From assembly GCF_001921215.1 (NCBI RefSeq), contig NZ_MSIF01000001.1:310001-374000 (forward strand): a DNA stretch of 64,000 bases, written 5' to 3'. Shown here piece after piece: positions 26,109-35,155 of the stretch. The first letter of the stretch is position 1, and every line of letters starts with the position of its first letter. The DNA comes from Actinophytocola xinjiangensis. GTDB lineage: Bacteria > Actinomycetota > Actinomycetes > Mycobacteriales > Pseudonocardiaceae. The notes below the pieces were generated by a model, which ran no database searches, was not told the origin of the DNA, and saw only the letters and a list, made by a program, of their open reading frames with translations. Made by a program: the position numbers and the translations under genes.

Positions 26109-26959
26109 CCGCCGACCTTTCCCAGACCCGCGCGCCGTCCGCGGCCGCGACCAGCAAGGTCATCGTCCCGTCGGCCAGGGAGCGGGACCCGCGCGGCTAC
26201 GCGCGGCGCCGCCGCCTGCTGGAACGCGGGCTCGCGGTCGGCGTGCCGATCGCCCTGATCGCCCTGTGGCAGGGGCTGGCCAGCGCCGGGGTGGCCGAGA
26301 GCCAGTACTTCCCGCCGCCGCTGGAGATCGCCTCCAGCTGGGGTGAACTGGTCTCCCAGGGCGTCTACTTCGAGTCCGTGCTGGCCAGTGTGCAGCGCAT
26401 CGCGCTCGGTTACCTGTTCGGCACGCTCGCCGCGTTGGTGATCGGGTTCGCCATCGGGTCCAGCAAGCTGGCGCGCTCGGCGTTGGAGCCGACGATCGCC
26501 GCGCTGTACACGGTGCCCAAGCTGGCGGTGCTGCCGCTGCTGCTGCTGGTGTTCGGGCTGGGGGAGACCAGCAAGATCCTGCTGGTCGCGTTGACCTGCT
26601 TCTTCGTCGTGTTGATCAACACGATCGACTCGGTCGCCGGTGTGTCCACGAAGTACACCGATGTCGGCCGGTCGTGCAAGGCCTCGCGGTGGGCGGTGCT
26701 GTGGCACATCACGCTGCCCGCCGCGCTGCCCCAGACGCTGACCGGGATGCGGATCGCCTCCGGGATGGCCGTCATCGTGATCGTCGGCGCCGAGTTCGTG
26801 GCGGCCGACACCGGGCTGGGTTTCCTGGTCTGGAACTCCTGGAACCTCGGCGTGCCCGAGTACATGTTCGTCGGCATCGTGTCGATCTCGCTGATCGGGG
26901 TCATCGCGACCGCGCTGTTGCGCCTCGTCGAGCGCCTGCTGACCCCCTGGAACCGCTGA
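26105..26959 (+). CDS. SsuC/TauC-type ABC permease
   Basis: A 284-residue membrane protein with a basic 40-residue cytoplasmic N-terminus and about six helices. The EAA-loop equivalent is around TDVGRSCKASRWAVLWHITLP, followed by the ATPase-coupling helix and GAEFVAADTGLGFLV, which is characteristic of the family. It forms the homodimeric channel for the importer encoded by this three-gene operon. Confidence 0.93.
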   Translation: MTADLSQTRAPSAAATSKVIVPSARERDPRGYARRRRLLERGLAVGVPIALIALWQGLASAGVAESQYFPPPLEIASSWGELVSQGVYFESVLASVQRIALGYLFGTLAALVIGFAIGSSKLARSALEPTIAALYTVPKLAVLPLLLLVFGLGETSKILLVALTCFFVVLINTIDSVAGVSTKYTDVGRSCKASRWAVLWHITLPAALPQTLTGMRIASGMAVIVIVGAEFVAADTGLGFLVWNSWNLGVPEYMFVGIVSISLIGVIATALLRLVERLLTPWNR

Positions 26960-26979
26960 GTGCGGAGAGGACAGTCCAC

Positions 26980-28005
26980 ATGAGAGCAATTGGGTCCCTG
27001 GCGGTGGTGCTGACCGCCACCCTGGCGCTGGCCGCGTGCGGCGACGACGGCGCCGACGCGGGCGGCGGTGGTGGCGGCGACACGGGCGGGGCGCTCACCG
27101 TCGGTTACATCTCGGGCGCGTCGCTGGCCCCGGCGTTCGTCGCCGAGGATCTCGGCTGCTACTCCGAGCAGGGCCTGGACGTCACGTTCGAGCCGATCAA
27201 CAACCCGGCCGACGCGATCGCCTTCCTGTCCCAGCGCAAGATCGACGCCTACGTCGGGTCGCCGTCGGCCGGGATGTTCAACCAGGTCGCGCGGGGGGCG
27301 ACGCTGAAGCTGGTGGCCTCGCTCGGGTCGGTGAACGTCCCGGGTGACGAGCCGGCGCCCAGCGGGCTCTACGGCGGCAAGGACGTGGCGACGGTCGAGG
27401 ACCTGCGCGGCAAGCGGGTCGCGAGCCTGGGCACGGTGGGCACGGCGACGTCGTTCCTGCTGGGCAAGGCGCTGGCCGAGGGCGGCCTGACCTTCGCCGA
27501 CGTGGAGGTCGTTCCGCTGTCGGTGGCCGACATGGGGGAGGCGCTGCGCAACGGCGGGGTCGCCGCCGCGCTGCTGATCGCGCCCTACACCCAGCAGGCC
27601 GTGGACGGCGGTTACGCCAAGGAGCTGGTGGACTCGAAGATCGCCTACGGCGAGGAGACCACCTCGGCGGTCATGTACGGGCCGACGCTGCTGGAGCAGG
27701 ACCGGGACACCGGGGTGGCCTACCTGAAGGCGGTGGCCTGCGCGGCGGGCCGGATGACCGGCGACTGGCGCAAGGATCCGGAGATCGTGGCGCCGCTGGC
27801 GAAGTTCATGAAGGTGCCGGAGGAGACCATCAGCGGCGGCGGGCTCTACGCCTTCGACCCGACGCTGGCGATCAACGCGGGCACGCTGACCTCGATGCAG
27901 GAGATGTTCCACGACACCGAGGGCACGTTGACCTACGAGGAGACGCTCGGCGCCGACAAGCTGGTCGACGACCAGATCAGGCTGGACGCGATCGACGCCA
28001 GCTAG
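26980..28005 (+). CDS. SsuA/THI5-like ABC importer binding lipoprotein
   Basis: A 341-residue protein with GGAGAGG before ATG 26980. The lipoprotein signal has lipobox LAAC (Cys at 20) and a Gly-rich tether. The periplasmic-binding type 2 fold is shown by GYISGASLAPAFVAEDLG, FLSQRKIDAYVGSPS and LRGKRVASLGTVGTA. Relatives bind sulfonates, pyrimidine precursors, phthalate-like acids and other organic anions. Here the neighbours favour an organic acid feeding CoA-dependent degradation. Ends at a strong hairpin terminator. Confidence 0.92.
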   Translation: MRAIGSLAVVLTATLALAACGDDGADAGGGGGGDTGGALTVGYISGASLAPAFVAEDLGCYSEQGLDVTFEPINNPADAIAFLSQRKIDAYVGSPSAGMFNQVARGATLKLVASLGSVNVPGDEPAPSGLYGGKDVATVEDLRGKRVASLGTVGTATSFLLGKALAEGGLTFADVEVVPLSVADMGEALRNGGVAAALLIAPYTQQAVDGGYAKELVDSKIAYGEETTSAVMYGPTLLEQDRDTGVAYLKAVACAAGRMTGDWRKDPEIVAPLAKFMKVPEETISGGGLYAFDPTLAINAGTLTSMQEMFHDTEGTLTYEETLGADKLVDDQIRLDAIDAS

Positions 28006-28014
28006 ACACCGCCC

Positions 28015-28046
28015 GCCGATGGGCGCCCCGAGGGGCGCCCATCGGC
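28015..28046. terminator. Strong bidirectional hairpin terminator
   Basis: A perfect 15-bp inverted repeat GCCGATGGGCGCCCC / GGGGCGCCCATCGGC with a 2-nt loop, in the 42-nt gap between convergent genes ending at 28005 and 28048. It has no T-tract, as is common in high-GC actinobacteria. Confidence 0.85.
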
Positions 28047-28047
28047 G

Positions 28048-28848
28048 TCAGCGTGTGCCGGAGAAGTCGATGTCGTCGAGCAGGTTGGTGTTGACGGTGT
28101 CCTTCTTGGCCTCTTCGAGGCTGGACCTGCGGGTGGCCGCGAGGTGGGCGCTGGCCAGGGTGACCGTGCGCTTCTCGTCGCCGGCGGCGATCGCCTCGAC
28201 CAGCTTCTCGTGGTCGCGCAGCGCGGCCCGGCGGGACTTGCGGGCCAGCGCCGAGGTCTGGTCGGGTTCGCCGTCGACCATGGCCGCCTCGGACCACACG
28301 GTGGACTCGTGGGCGGTCCAGATGGTCTCCAGCGAGCCGATGATGACGATCATCGTCTCGTTGCCGCAGTGCCGCACGAGGGTCTCGTGGAACTTGCGGG
28401 CGTGCGCGGGGAACTGCTCGGGGTCGTCGAAGGTCGCCTCCTGCTCGGCGAGCACCGCGCGCAGGGCCGGGACCACGGTGTCCTCGCGGTCGGCGCGGGT
28501 GGCGCACAGCGCGGCGCAGGCCGGCTCCAGGTGCAGCAGGGCGCCGCTGACGTCACCGATGGTGGTGTCGCGGGTCTGCAGGACCATGGTGATCGTGCGG
28601 GCGATGCGTTCGGGGGTCGGCAGGTGCACCACGGCGCCGCCCACGTTGCCCCGGCGCACCGTGATCAGGCCCTCGGTCTCCAGGATCCGCATGGCCTCGC
28701 GCACGGCGGGCAGGCTGACCCGGAAGTCGTTGAACAGGTGCTCCTGACGTGGCAGGCTGTCGCCTTCCTTGAGCTTGCCGGTGAGGATGTCATCACGCAG
28801 GCGCGCCGCCACGATCTCCGCCAGGCGCGGTTGGCGCAGCTGTCGCAT
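28048..28848 (-). CDS. GntR-family (FadR-like) regulator, copy 1
   Basis: A 266-residue protein with AAGGAG before ATG 28848. The winged helix-turn-helix (about 5-75) contains SLPAVREAMRILETEGLITV. The C-terminal FCD-like helical domain (about 100-240) would bind an effector acid. Closely similar to the regulator at 33280: the recognition-helix region and the RRGNVGGxVVHLPTPER segment are nearly identical, so both probably bind the same operators. It lies 105 nt downstream of the ligase gene on the same strand and may be co-transcribed with it. Confidence 0.92.
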   Translation of the reverse strand: MRQLRQPRLAEIVAARLRDDILTGKLKEGDSLPRQEHLFNDFRVSLPAVREAMRILETEGLITVRRGNVGGAVVHLPTPERIARTITMVLQTRDTTIGDVSGALLHLEPACAALCATRADREDTVVPALRAVLAEQEATFDDPEQFPAHARKFHETLVRHCGNETMIVIIGSLETIWTAHESTVWSEAAMVDGEPDQTSALARKSRRAALRDHEKLVEAIAAGDEKRTVTLASAHLAATRRSSLEEAKKDTVNTNLLDDIDFSGTR

Positions 28849-28953
28849 GCCGTTCTCCTTCGTGTCAGGGTCGGGGCCAAGCGTAGCGCTGACCGGTTCG
28901 CATCATCGCCAAGACACCAAAGACAGCATCATTTCGCCACTTGGCGTGGGTAC

Positions 28954-30507
28954 TCAGGCCCGCAGTTCGCGGCGCAGCACCTTGCCGACGTCGGACCGGG
29001 GAAGTGCGTCGATCGTCGTGTAGCCGGCGGGGACCTTGTACGGTGCCAGGTGCTGTCGGCACCACGCGGTCAACTCGGCCGCGGCCGGCGTGTCGGGGCC
29101 GGTGGGGACGATCCAGGCGTGCGGCACCTCACCGAGGCGCGGGTCGGGTAACCCGGCGACGGCGGCGTCGCGCACGCCGGGGTGGCGGCGCAGGACCTCC
29201 TCGACCTCGTCGGGGAAGACCTTGAGCCCGCCCCGGTTGATCATGTCGCTGACCCGGCCCTCGATCCACAGGAAACCCTCGGTGTCGAGGTGGCCCAGGT
29301 CGCCGGTGCGCAGGAAGCCGTCGACGAACCGGTCGTCCTGCTCGGTGCTCTCGGACCTGACTGGCTCCGAGTTGGCGTAGCCGCGCATCCGGAAGGGGGA
29401 GCGGATGTGGATGTGTCCTGGCTCGCCGGTGGGCAGGGAGCGGCCCGTGTCGTCGACGATCCGCACGTCGACGTCGTCGTAGGGCCGGCCGGCGGCGCCG
29501 AGCTTGCCGGTGCCGAACTCGCGGATGTCGTCGACGGTCCAGCCGACGACCTCGCCGCCGAGTTCGGTCTGGCCGTAGGAGTTGAGCACGAGCACGCCGA
29601 AGCGGTCGTGGAAGCGGCGGGCCACGGCCGGCGACAGCGGCGCGGTGATGGAGCGCACGATCCGCAGCGGGGCGACCGAGTCGACGGTGTCGCTGTCGCA
29701 CAGGGCGGTGATCATCGCCGGGGGCAGCACGGTGGAGGTGATCTCGTGCCGGCGCACGGCCGCGACCAGGGCCTCGGGGGTGAACCGGTCGAGCAGCACG
29801 ACGCCGTAGCCGGCGCGCAGCGAGAACAGCGTGTTGAAGATGCCGGCCCACAGGGCCAGTGACAGCGGGATGAGGTTGAGCCGGGGGGTTGCCGGGAGGG
29901 CGGGGGTGGTGGGCCTGCGCCGGCGGCGCAGCTTGCGCAGGCTGGAGTCGAGGGCGTCGATGGTGGAGCGGTGGCGCAGCTGCACGGCCTTGGGGCGGCC
30001 GGTGGTGCCGGAGGTCCGCAGGACCAGGGCGATCTCCTGGTCGTAGGCGGTGGGGTCGGCGCGGACCGGTCGCCGCAGGGCGGCCTGCCAGGTGGTGGCC
30101 TGGACGTGCACCATCGCGACGTCGGCGATCTGGCGGTCGAGGTCCTCGGCGGTGCCCAGGAGCAGCTCGACGGGGGTCTCGTCGATGAGTGCGGCGATCT
30201 CGGCCGGGGTACTCCGGCGGTTGACCGGGACGTACACGCCGCCGGCCGCCCACACGGCGAACATGCCGACCACGCCGAACGGTCCGGTGCCGACCAGACC
30301 GCCGACCGGCACGCCCTGGCGGACGCCGGCCTTGACCAGGACGGAGGCGACGGAGTCGACGGCCGAGCGCAGCTCGCGCAGTGACAGGGCCCGGTCCGGT
30401 GCGTGCAGCACCGTCGCGTCGTCGGTCGCGGGCAGGTCGGTGAGCAGGCTCAGCAGCGTGGCCTGGTCGGGACCCGGCGCGCCGCCGGACGGCACAGTCG
30501 AACTCAT
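28954..30507 (-). CDS. AMP-forming acyl-CoA ligase (ANL superfamily)
   Basis: A 517-residue protein. ATG 30507 is favoured over GTG 30513 because AGAGGGG lies 5 nt upstream. Motifs are RTSGTTGRPKAVQL, NSYGQTELGGE, the hinge TGDLGHLD and the terminal catalytic Lys in SDVGKVLRREL. It activates a carboxylic acid to its CoA ester. It resembles the ligase at 44398 in the position and form of the SYGQTE/MYGATE motif. Divergent from the crotonase/ligase operon at 30625 across a gap with a perfect palindrome. Confidence 0.9.
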   Translation of the reverse strand: MSSTVPSGGAPGPDQATLLSLLTDLPATDDATVLHAPDRALSLRELRSAVDSVASVLVKAGVRQGVPVGGLVGTGPFGVVGMFAVWAAGGVYVPVNRRSTPAEIAALIDETPVELLLGTAEDLDRQIADVAMVHVQATTWQAALRRPVRADPTAYDQEIALVLRTSGTTGRPKAVQLRHRSTIDALDSSLRKLRRRRRPTTPALPATPRLNLIPLSLALWAGIFNTLFSLRAGYGVVLLDRFTPEALVAAVRRHEITSTVLPPAMITALCDSDTVDSVAPLRIVRSITAPLSPAVARRFHDRFGVLVLNSYGQTELGGEVVGWTVDDIREFGTGKLGAAGRPYDDVDVRIVDDTGRSLPTGEPGHIHIRSPFRMRGYANSEPVRSESTEQDDRFVDGFLRTGDLGHLDTEGFLWIEGRVSDMINRGGLKVFPDEVEEVLRRHPGVRDAAVAGLPDPRLGEVPHAWIVPTGPDTPAAAELTAWCRQHLAPYKVPAGYTTIDALPRSDVGKVLRRELRA

Positions 30508-30598
30508 GCGCACCCCTCTTCGGAGCCGGATCCTCCATCCGACCTCTTATTCTTGTAAAGATATATAGTTAACGATGGGTGAGCAAGCATGGTGGTTG

Positions 30599-30613
30599 AA
30601 AGATTCAATCTTT
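30599..30613. promoter_or_regulatory. 15-bp perfect palindrome AAAGATTCAATCTTT
   Basis: It lies 11 nt before the crotonase start in the 117-nt divergent gap shared with the ligase gene. A second AAAGAT word occurs at about 30557. The element at 34119 matches 14 of 15 bases. Best single candidate operator for the paralogous GntR regulators of this window, though the regulator assignment is inference. Confidence 0.65.
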
Positions 30614-30624
30614 AGGATGCTGAC

Positions 30625-31428
30625 ATGGTTGACCGGTACGTCGACGCCGACGGGCTCGTGATCACGCTGACCGACGGGGTGCTCTCGCTGCGCCTGGACG
30701 ACCAGCGCAAGCGCAACGCGATGAACGACGGTTCGTTGCGCGCCATGGTCGACGCGCTCGAACGGGCGCAGAGCGACGAGCAGGTCCGCGCGGTACTGCT
30801 GACCGGTGCCGGCGCGGACTTCTGCAGCGGCTTCGACATCGTCGCGCGCAACGCCGGCGGCGGGAAACCGAGGACCGGGTCGATCCAGCGCCGCCTCCCC
30901 GCCCAGGCGCACCGGCTGATCCCGCTGCTGTGCGAACTCCAGGTCCCGGTGGTGGCCGGGATCACCGGCTACGCCGTCGGCCTGGGCATGCAGCTCGCCC
31001 TGGCGAGCGACTTCGTGCTCGCCGACCGGACGGCGACCTTCTGGGAACCGTTCGTGGCCAGGGGGATGACCCCCGACAGCGGTGCCACCTGGCTGGCCGT
31101 ACGCGCGGTCGGGCCACTGCGTGCGCGCCGGCTGCTGCTGCTGGGTGAACGGCTGGACGCCGAGCGGGCGCGGGACTGGGGCGTGGTGCACGAGGTCGTC
31201 GACGACGCCGAGGCCTCGGCCGAGGAACTGGCCGCCCGGTTGGCCGCCGGCCCCACCGTCGCACTGGGACTGACCAGGAAGCTGATCAACGAGGCGGCCG
31301 ACGCCGGGCTGCGCGAGCAGCTGGAGCGGGAGGCGTTCGCGCTGGAGCTGTCCTCACGCAGCCCGGACTTCCGCGAGGGCCTGCGCGCGTTCGTCGACAA
31401 GCGCGACCCGGCCTTCGAGGGCCGGTGA
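30625..31428 (+). CDS. Enoyl-CoA hydratase/isomerase family protein
   Basis: A 267-residue crotonase. Oxyanion-hole segments are CSGFDIVARN and GYAVGLGMQLA. Catalytic acids can be placed at WEPFVARG (Glu) and TPDSGATW (Asp), so hydratase or isomerase activity is plausible. The start codon follows the palindrome by 11 nt. Its stop overlaps the next gene's GTG (GTGA), so hydratase and ligase are coupled. Confidence 0.88.
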   Translation: MVDRYVDADGLVITLTDGVLSLRLDDQRKRNAMNDGSLRAMVDALERAQSDEQVRAVLLTGAGADFCSGFDIVARNAGGGKPRTGSIQRRLPAQAHRLIPLLCELQVPVVAGITGYAVGLGMQLALASDFVLADRTATFWEPFVARGMTPDSGATWLAVRAVGPLRARRLLLLGERLDAERARDWGVVHEVVDDAEASAEELAARLAAGPTVALGLTRKLINEAADAGLREQLEREAFALELSSRSPDFREGLRAFVDKRDPAFEGR

Positions 31429-32972
31429 CCGCGATGAGCGAACGGACCACCCCGGCGATGCTCGCGGCCAGCGCCCGCCGCTTCGCCGACTCGATCGCCG
31501 TGCGTGAGGGCGACACCCAACTCAGCTACACCGAACTTGAGGAGGCCGTCCGCGAGGCCGCACGCGGCGTGATCGGACTCGGGATCCGTCACGGCGACCG
31601 CGTCGGCCTGTGGGCGCCGAACTCACTGCGCTGGATCGTCGCCTCGCTGGCGCTGCACAGCGCCGGCGCGGTCGTCGTCCCGCTCAACACCCGCTACCGG
31701 GGGCCGGAGGCCCGCGAGATCCTGGCCAGGGTCCGCGCGTCGGCCGTCCTGGTGCACGACGGGTTCCTCGGCTACGGCTACGCCCAGGCCTGCGGCGCCG
31801 ACCTGCCGGTCGTCGACCTCGGAAGCGACGCCGGCTGGGCGGGACTGCTCGCGCGCGGCGCGGACGTGCCGGACACGGCGGTCGACGCGGCGAGCGCGGC
31901 GGTCACACCCGAGGACCTCGCGGAGATCATCTTCACCTCGGGCACCACCGGCCGGCCCAAGGGCGTGCTGCTGCCCCACGGCGCCGGCCTGGACCTCTAC
32001 CGCGCCTACGGCCAGGTGTGGGGCCTGCGCGCCGGCGACCGCTACCTGGTGACGCTGCCGTTCTTCCACACCGGCGGCAACAAGGCCGGGATGCTGACCA
32101 GCCTGATGTTCGGGCTGACGATCGTGCCGATGCCGGTGTTCGACGCCGCCGAGGCGCTGGCGCTGATCGAACGTGAACGGATCTCGGTGATGAACGGGCC
32201 GCCGACGGTCTACCACTCGCTGCTGGACAGCCCCGCCCGCGCCGGCCGCGACCTCGGCTCGCTGCGGGTCGCGGCGACCGGCGCGGCCGTCGTCCCGGTG
32301 GCGCTGGTCGAACGCGCCCGCACCGAGCTGCCCTTCGACCGGTTCGTCACCGCCTACGGCATGACCGAGTGCTTCGGCACCGCGACCATGTGCCGCGACG
32401 GCGACTCGCTGGAGACGATCGCGCGGACCAGCGGGCGGGCCGTGCCGGGGGTGGAGCTGCGGGTGGTCGACCCCGACGGCGCCGACCTGCCGGCCGGCGA
32501 GCCGGGGGAGGTGCTCATCCGGGGCGCGAACGTCACCCCCGGCTACTGGGAGGACCCCGAGGCGACCGCCGCCGCGATCGACCGGGACGGCTGGCTGCGC
32601 TCCGGCGACGTCGGGATCCTCGACGAGCACGGCAACCTGACCATCACCGACCGGCTCAAGGACCTGTTCATCGTCGGCGGGTTCAACGTCTCGCCGGCCG
32701 AGGTGGAGCAGGCACTGGCCCACCACCCGGCGGTCGGCGAGGTCGCGGTGGTCGGCGTGCCGGACGAGCGGCTCGGCGAGGTACCCAAGGCGTTCGTCAT
32801 CCCCCGCCAGGACACCGACCTCGTCCCCGACGAGCTGATCACCTGGGCGCGTGAGCGGCTGGCGAACTTCAAGGTGCCCCGGGTCGTCGACGTGGTCGCC
32901 GAACTGCCCCGCAACGCCAGCGGCAAGGTCCTGCGCCGAGAACTCCGCCGCCTCCACCAACCGCACCCCTGA
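31425..32972 (+). CDS. AMP-forming acyl-CoA ligase (ANL superfamily)
   Basis: A 515-residue protein with FTSGTTGRPKGVLLPHG, TAYGMTECFGTATM, the hinge SGDVGILDEHG and catalytic Lys in NASGKVLRREL. The start at GTG 31425 overlaps the crotonase stop; an ATG at 31434 is an alternative. It activates a carboxylic acid for the crotonase encoded just before, or a ring-cleavage product. The operon ends at a strong hairpin. Confidence 0.91.
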   Translation: MTAMSERTTPAMLAASARRFADSIAVREGDTQLSYTELEEAVREAARGVIGLGIRHGDRVGLWAPNSLRWIVASLALHSAGAVVVPLNTRYRGPEAREILARVRASAVLVHDGFLGYGYAQACGADLPVVDLGSDAGWAGLLARGADVPDTAVDAASAAVTPEDLAEIIFTSGTTGRPKGVLLPHGAGLDLYRAYGQVWGLRAGDRYLVTLPFFHTGGNKAGMLTSLMFGLTIVPMPVFDAAEALALIERERISVMNGPPTVYHSLLDSPARAGRDLGSLRVAATGAAVVPVALVERARTELPFDRFVTAYGMTECFGTATMCRDGDSLETIARTSGRAVPGVELRVVDPDGADLPAGEPGEVLIRGANVTPGYWEDPEATAAAIDRDGWLRSGDVGILDEHGNLTITDRLKDLFIVGGFNVSPAEVEQALAHHPAVGEVAVVGVPDERLGEVPKAFVIPRQDTDLVPDELITWARERLANFKVPRVVDVVAELPRNASGKVLRRELRRLHQPHP

Positions 32973-32989
32973 CGAGCGCGGTGGGTCGA

Positions 32990-33012
32990 GGACGCTCGGC
33001 GGCCGAGCGTCC
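32990..33012. terminator. Hairpin terminator after the crotonase/ligase operon
   Basis: A perfect 10-bp stem GGACGCTCGG / CCGAGCGTCC with a 3-nt loop, 18 nt after the ligase stop codon. No T-tract follows, as usual in this GC-rich background. Confidence 0.8.
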
Positions 33013-33279
33013 CCCGGACGGTGAACAGCCACAACCCACCTGTTGATCATGAGCACGACCACGGGCACGCCCTGCGCCCCGCACGGGCCACCAGCGGCGA
33101 TTCCGCTGTTGTGCCTGGTCGGGGCGTGGGGATCTCCCCGTTTTCCAGCGTATCGGGCAGCACCGACAGTGTTCGGTGCTGACGGGAGTGGCTGTGGACA
33201 ACTGAGGGATGTTGTCGTCGCGGCGAAGGTGGGGGCGGGCCGCCGTGCGCCGGAAGTCGCCAGCTGGCTGGTGGGGTGG
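33013..33279. other. Non-coding convergent gap with a second hairpin
   Basis: With the terminator before it, this forms a 307-nt gap between convergent genes. It holds a second perfect hairpin, CAGCACCGA-N6-TCGGTGCTG (33158-33181), which could terminate transcription coming from the minus-strand GntR gene. No coding frame with a Shine-Dalgarno or a recognisable family was seen in it. Confidence 0.5.
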
Positions 33280-34098
33280 TCACTCGCCTCTGTTGCGGCG
33301 GCGGGTGGCCTCGATCTGGGCCAGGGCGGTTTCGCCGAGGTCGTCGAGGAGCAGGGCGCTGACCCGGTCGTGGCGGGTGGTGGCCAGGCTCGTGGCGCGG
33401 GTGACGGTGAAGTGGGTGGCCGACAGGGTCGCCGCGCGCTTCTCGTCGCCGGCCTCGATCGCGGCGAGCAGCCGTTCGTGGGCGGTCAGCGCGGCGCGGC
33501 GGGTCGCGGTCGCGTTGCCCGACGGGCGGGTCACCGGCTCGGCCCACACCACCGACTCGTGCGCCGACCACAGCGACTCCAGGGCGCCGATCACGATGAT
33601 CATCGTCTCGTTGCCGCTGAGCGCGACGACCGCCTCGTGGAACTCGCGGGCCAGGGTGTTGTAGGCGGCGCGGTCCTCGAGCACCTCGCGCTGGCGTTCG
33701 ATCAGCTCCGCGAGTACCGGTGCGACGACCTCGGCGCGGTCCTCGCGTGCCGCGCACAGGCTGGCGCACACCGGTTCCAAGTGTAGCAGCGCGCCGCTGA
33801 CGTCGTCGAGGGTGGTGCCGCGCGACTGCATCACCATGCTGATCATCCTGGCGGTGCGTTCGGGGGTGGGCAGGTGCACGATCGCGCCGCCGACGTTGCC
33901 GCGCCGCACGGTGACCAGGCCCTCGGACTCCAGGATGCGCATGGCCTCGCGCACCGCGGGCATGCTCACGCCGAACTCCTCGATGAGCTGTTCCTGGGTC
34001 GGCAGGCTGTCGCCCTCGCCGAGCACACCGCCCAGGATGTCGTTGCGCAGCGACGCCGCGACCAGCTCGGCGACCCGTACCTGTCGCAGTCGTCGCAT
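33280..34098 (-). CDS. GntR-family (FadR-like) regulator, copy 2
   Basis: A 272-residue protein. ATG 34098 is preceded by GAGGAGG 5 nt upstream, so the longer frame from 34128 is rejected. The winged helix-turn-helix contains SMPAVREAMRILESEGLVTV, followed by RRGNVGGAIVHLPTPER and a helical ligand domain. It shares most of its first 110 residues with the regulator at 28048. Divergent from the dipeptide-type importer operon across a gap with two palindromes, so it probably controls that operon and itself. Confidence 0.93.
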   Translation of the reverse strand: MRRLRQVRVAELVAASLRNDILGGVLGEGDSLPTQEQLIEEFGVSMPAVREAMRILESEGLVTVRRGNVGGAIVHLPTPERTARMISMVMQSRGTTLDDVSGALLHLEPVCASLCAAREDRAEVVAPVLAELIERQREVLEDRAAYNTLAREFHEAVVALSGNETMIIVIGALESLWSAHESVVWAEPVTRPSGNATATRRAALTAHERLLAAIEAGDEKRAATLSATHFTVTRATSLATTRHDRVSALLLDDLGETALAQIEATRRRNRGE

Positions 34099-34118
34099 GG
34101 AGGCCTCCTCTAGTAGCC

Positions 34119-34145
34119 AATGATTCAATCTTTCAATCTTATTGA
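34119..34145. promoter_or_regulatory. Two adjoining palindromes in the GntR/importer divergent promoter
   Basis: AATGATTCAATCTTT (34119-34133) matches 14 of 15 bases of the perfect palindrome at 30599. It is followed at once by TCAAT-CTT-ATTGA (34133-34145), perfect over 5+5. The pair lies 20 nt upstream of the GntR start and 65 nt before the permease start, suited to joint control of both transcripts. Confidence 0.6.
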
Positions 34146-34210
34146 GTTTAAGCGTTTAGCTCGGGTACGGTCAGCCCGTTCGTTCCACGCTCAGCGCAGA
34201 GGAGGCGGGC

Positions 34211-35155
34211 GTGCTTCGTGTGGTTCTCACCCGGATCCTGCTGGTGGTCCCGCTGATCATCGTCGTGTCCACAGTGGCCTTCTTCCTCGGCGCGCTCTCG
34301 CCGATCGATCCGGCCGACTCCATCCTGGGCCCCGACCCGACCCAGGCGCAGGTCGACGCCGTGCACGCCCAGCTCGGCCTGGACCGCCCGGTCACCACCC
34401 AGTTCTTCGAGTGGGCCGGCGGCGCGGTGACCGGCGACCTCGGCGCCTCGCTGTTCTCCCACGAGCCGGTCACCGACCTGCTCGCCAGAGCACTGCCGGT
34501 CACCCTCAGCCTCACCCTCGGCGGGCTGCTCATCTCGCTGCTGCTCGGCCTGCCGGTCGGGATCTTCTCCGCCCTGCGCGCCGGGCGCCTCGGCGACCGG
34601 ATCGCCACCGGCGCGGTCACCTTCTGGCAGGCGGTGCCCAACTTCTGGCTGGCACTGCTGCTGATCCTGTTCTTCGCGGTGAACCTCGGCTGGTTCCCCG
34701 CCGTCGGCTACACCCCGATCTCCGAGGGCGTCGGCGACTGGCTTCGGGGCATCACCCTGCCCTCGCTCGCCCTCGGCGTGTCCGCCGGCGCGGTCGTCGC
34801 CCGGCAGACCCGCTCGGCGCTGATCGGTGTGCTGCAACAGGAGTACGTGCGCACGGCGATGGCCCAGGGCCTGTCCCGGCGCCGCGTGGTCGGCAAGTAC
34901 GCGCTGCGCAACGCCGCCGTGCCGGTGGTGACCGTGGTCGCCTTCGAGGTCGCCGGCCTGTTCGGCGGATCCATCGTCGTCGAGCGGATGTTCTCCATGC
35001 GCGGCTTCGGCACGGTCGCCATCGACGCGGTGCTGCGCCGCGACCCGGACGTCGTCCAGGGCGTGATCGTCGTCGCCGCCGCGGTGATGCTGGTCGTGCA
35101 GCTGCTGCTCGACCTGTCCTACGCGTGGTTCAACCCGAAGGTTCGGCTCTCATGA
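34211..35155 (+). CDS. Dipeptide/nickel-type ABC permease (DppB-like)
   Basis: A 314-residue membrane protein starting at GTG with GAGGAGG upstream. It has the family N-terminus (LTRILLVVPLIIVVSTVAFF), a large extracytoplasmic loop with LDRPVTTQFFEW, and the cytoplasmic coupling segment EYVRTAMAQGLSRRRVVGKYALRNA. First gene of an operon encoding permease, permease-ATPase fusion, ATPase and binding protein, then an NDP-forming acyl-CoA synthetase and a crotonase. Confidence 0.93.
   Translation: MLRVVLTRILLVVPLIIVVSTVAFFLGALSPIDPADSILGPDPTQAQVDAVHAQLGLDRPVTTQFFEWAGGAVTGDLGASLFSHEPVTDLLARALPVTLSLTLGGLLISLLLGLPVGIFSALRAGRLGDRIATGAVTFWQAVPNFWLALLLILFFAVNLGWFPAVGYTPISEGVGDWLRGITLPSLALGVSAGAVVARQTRSALIGVLQQEYVRTAMAQGLSRRRVVGKYALRNAAVPVVTVVAFEVAGLFGGSIVVERMFSMRGFGTVAIDAVLRRDPDVVQGVIVVAAAVMLVVQLLLDLSYAWFNPKVRLS

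Noticed and set aside
28907..28946. Inverted repeat CGCCAAG...CTTGGCG between the ligase and GntR genes
   Set aside because: The 26-nt loop and mixed internal pairing make neither a terminator nor an operator convincing.
34120..35151. Upstream extension of the DppC-DppD frame by 344 residues
   Set aside because: It overlaps the whole DppB-like gene in another frame; the ATG at 35152 overlaps the preceding stop and starts the conserved permease.
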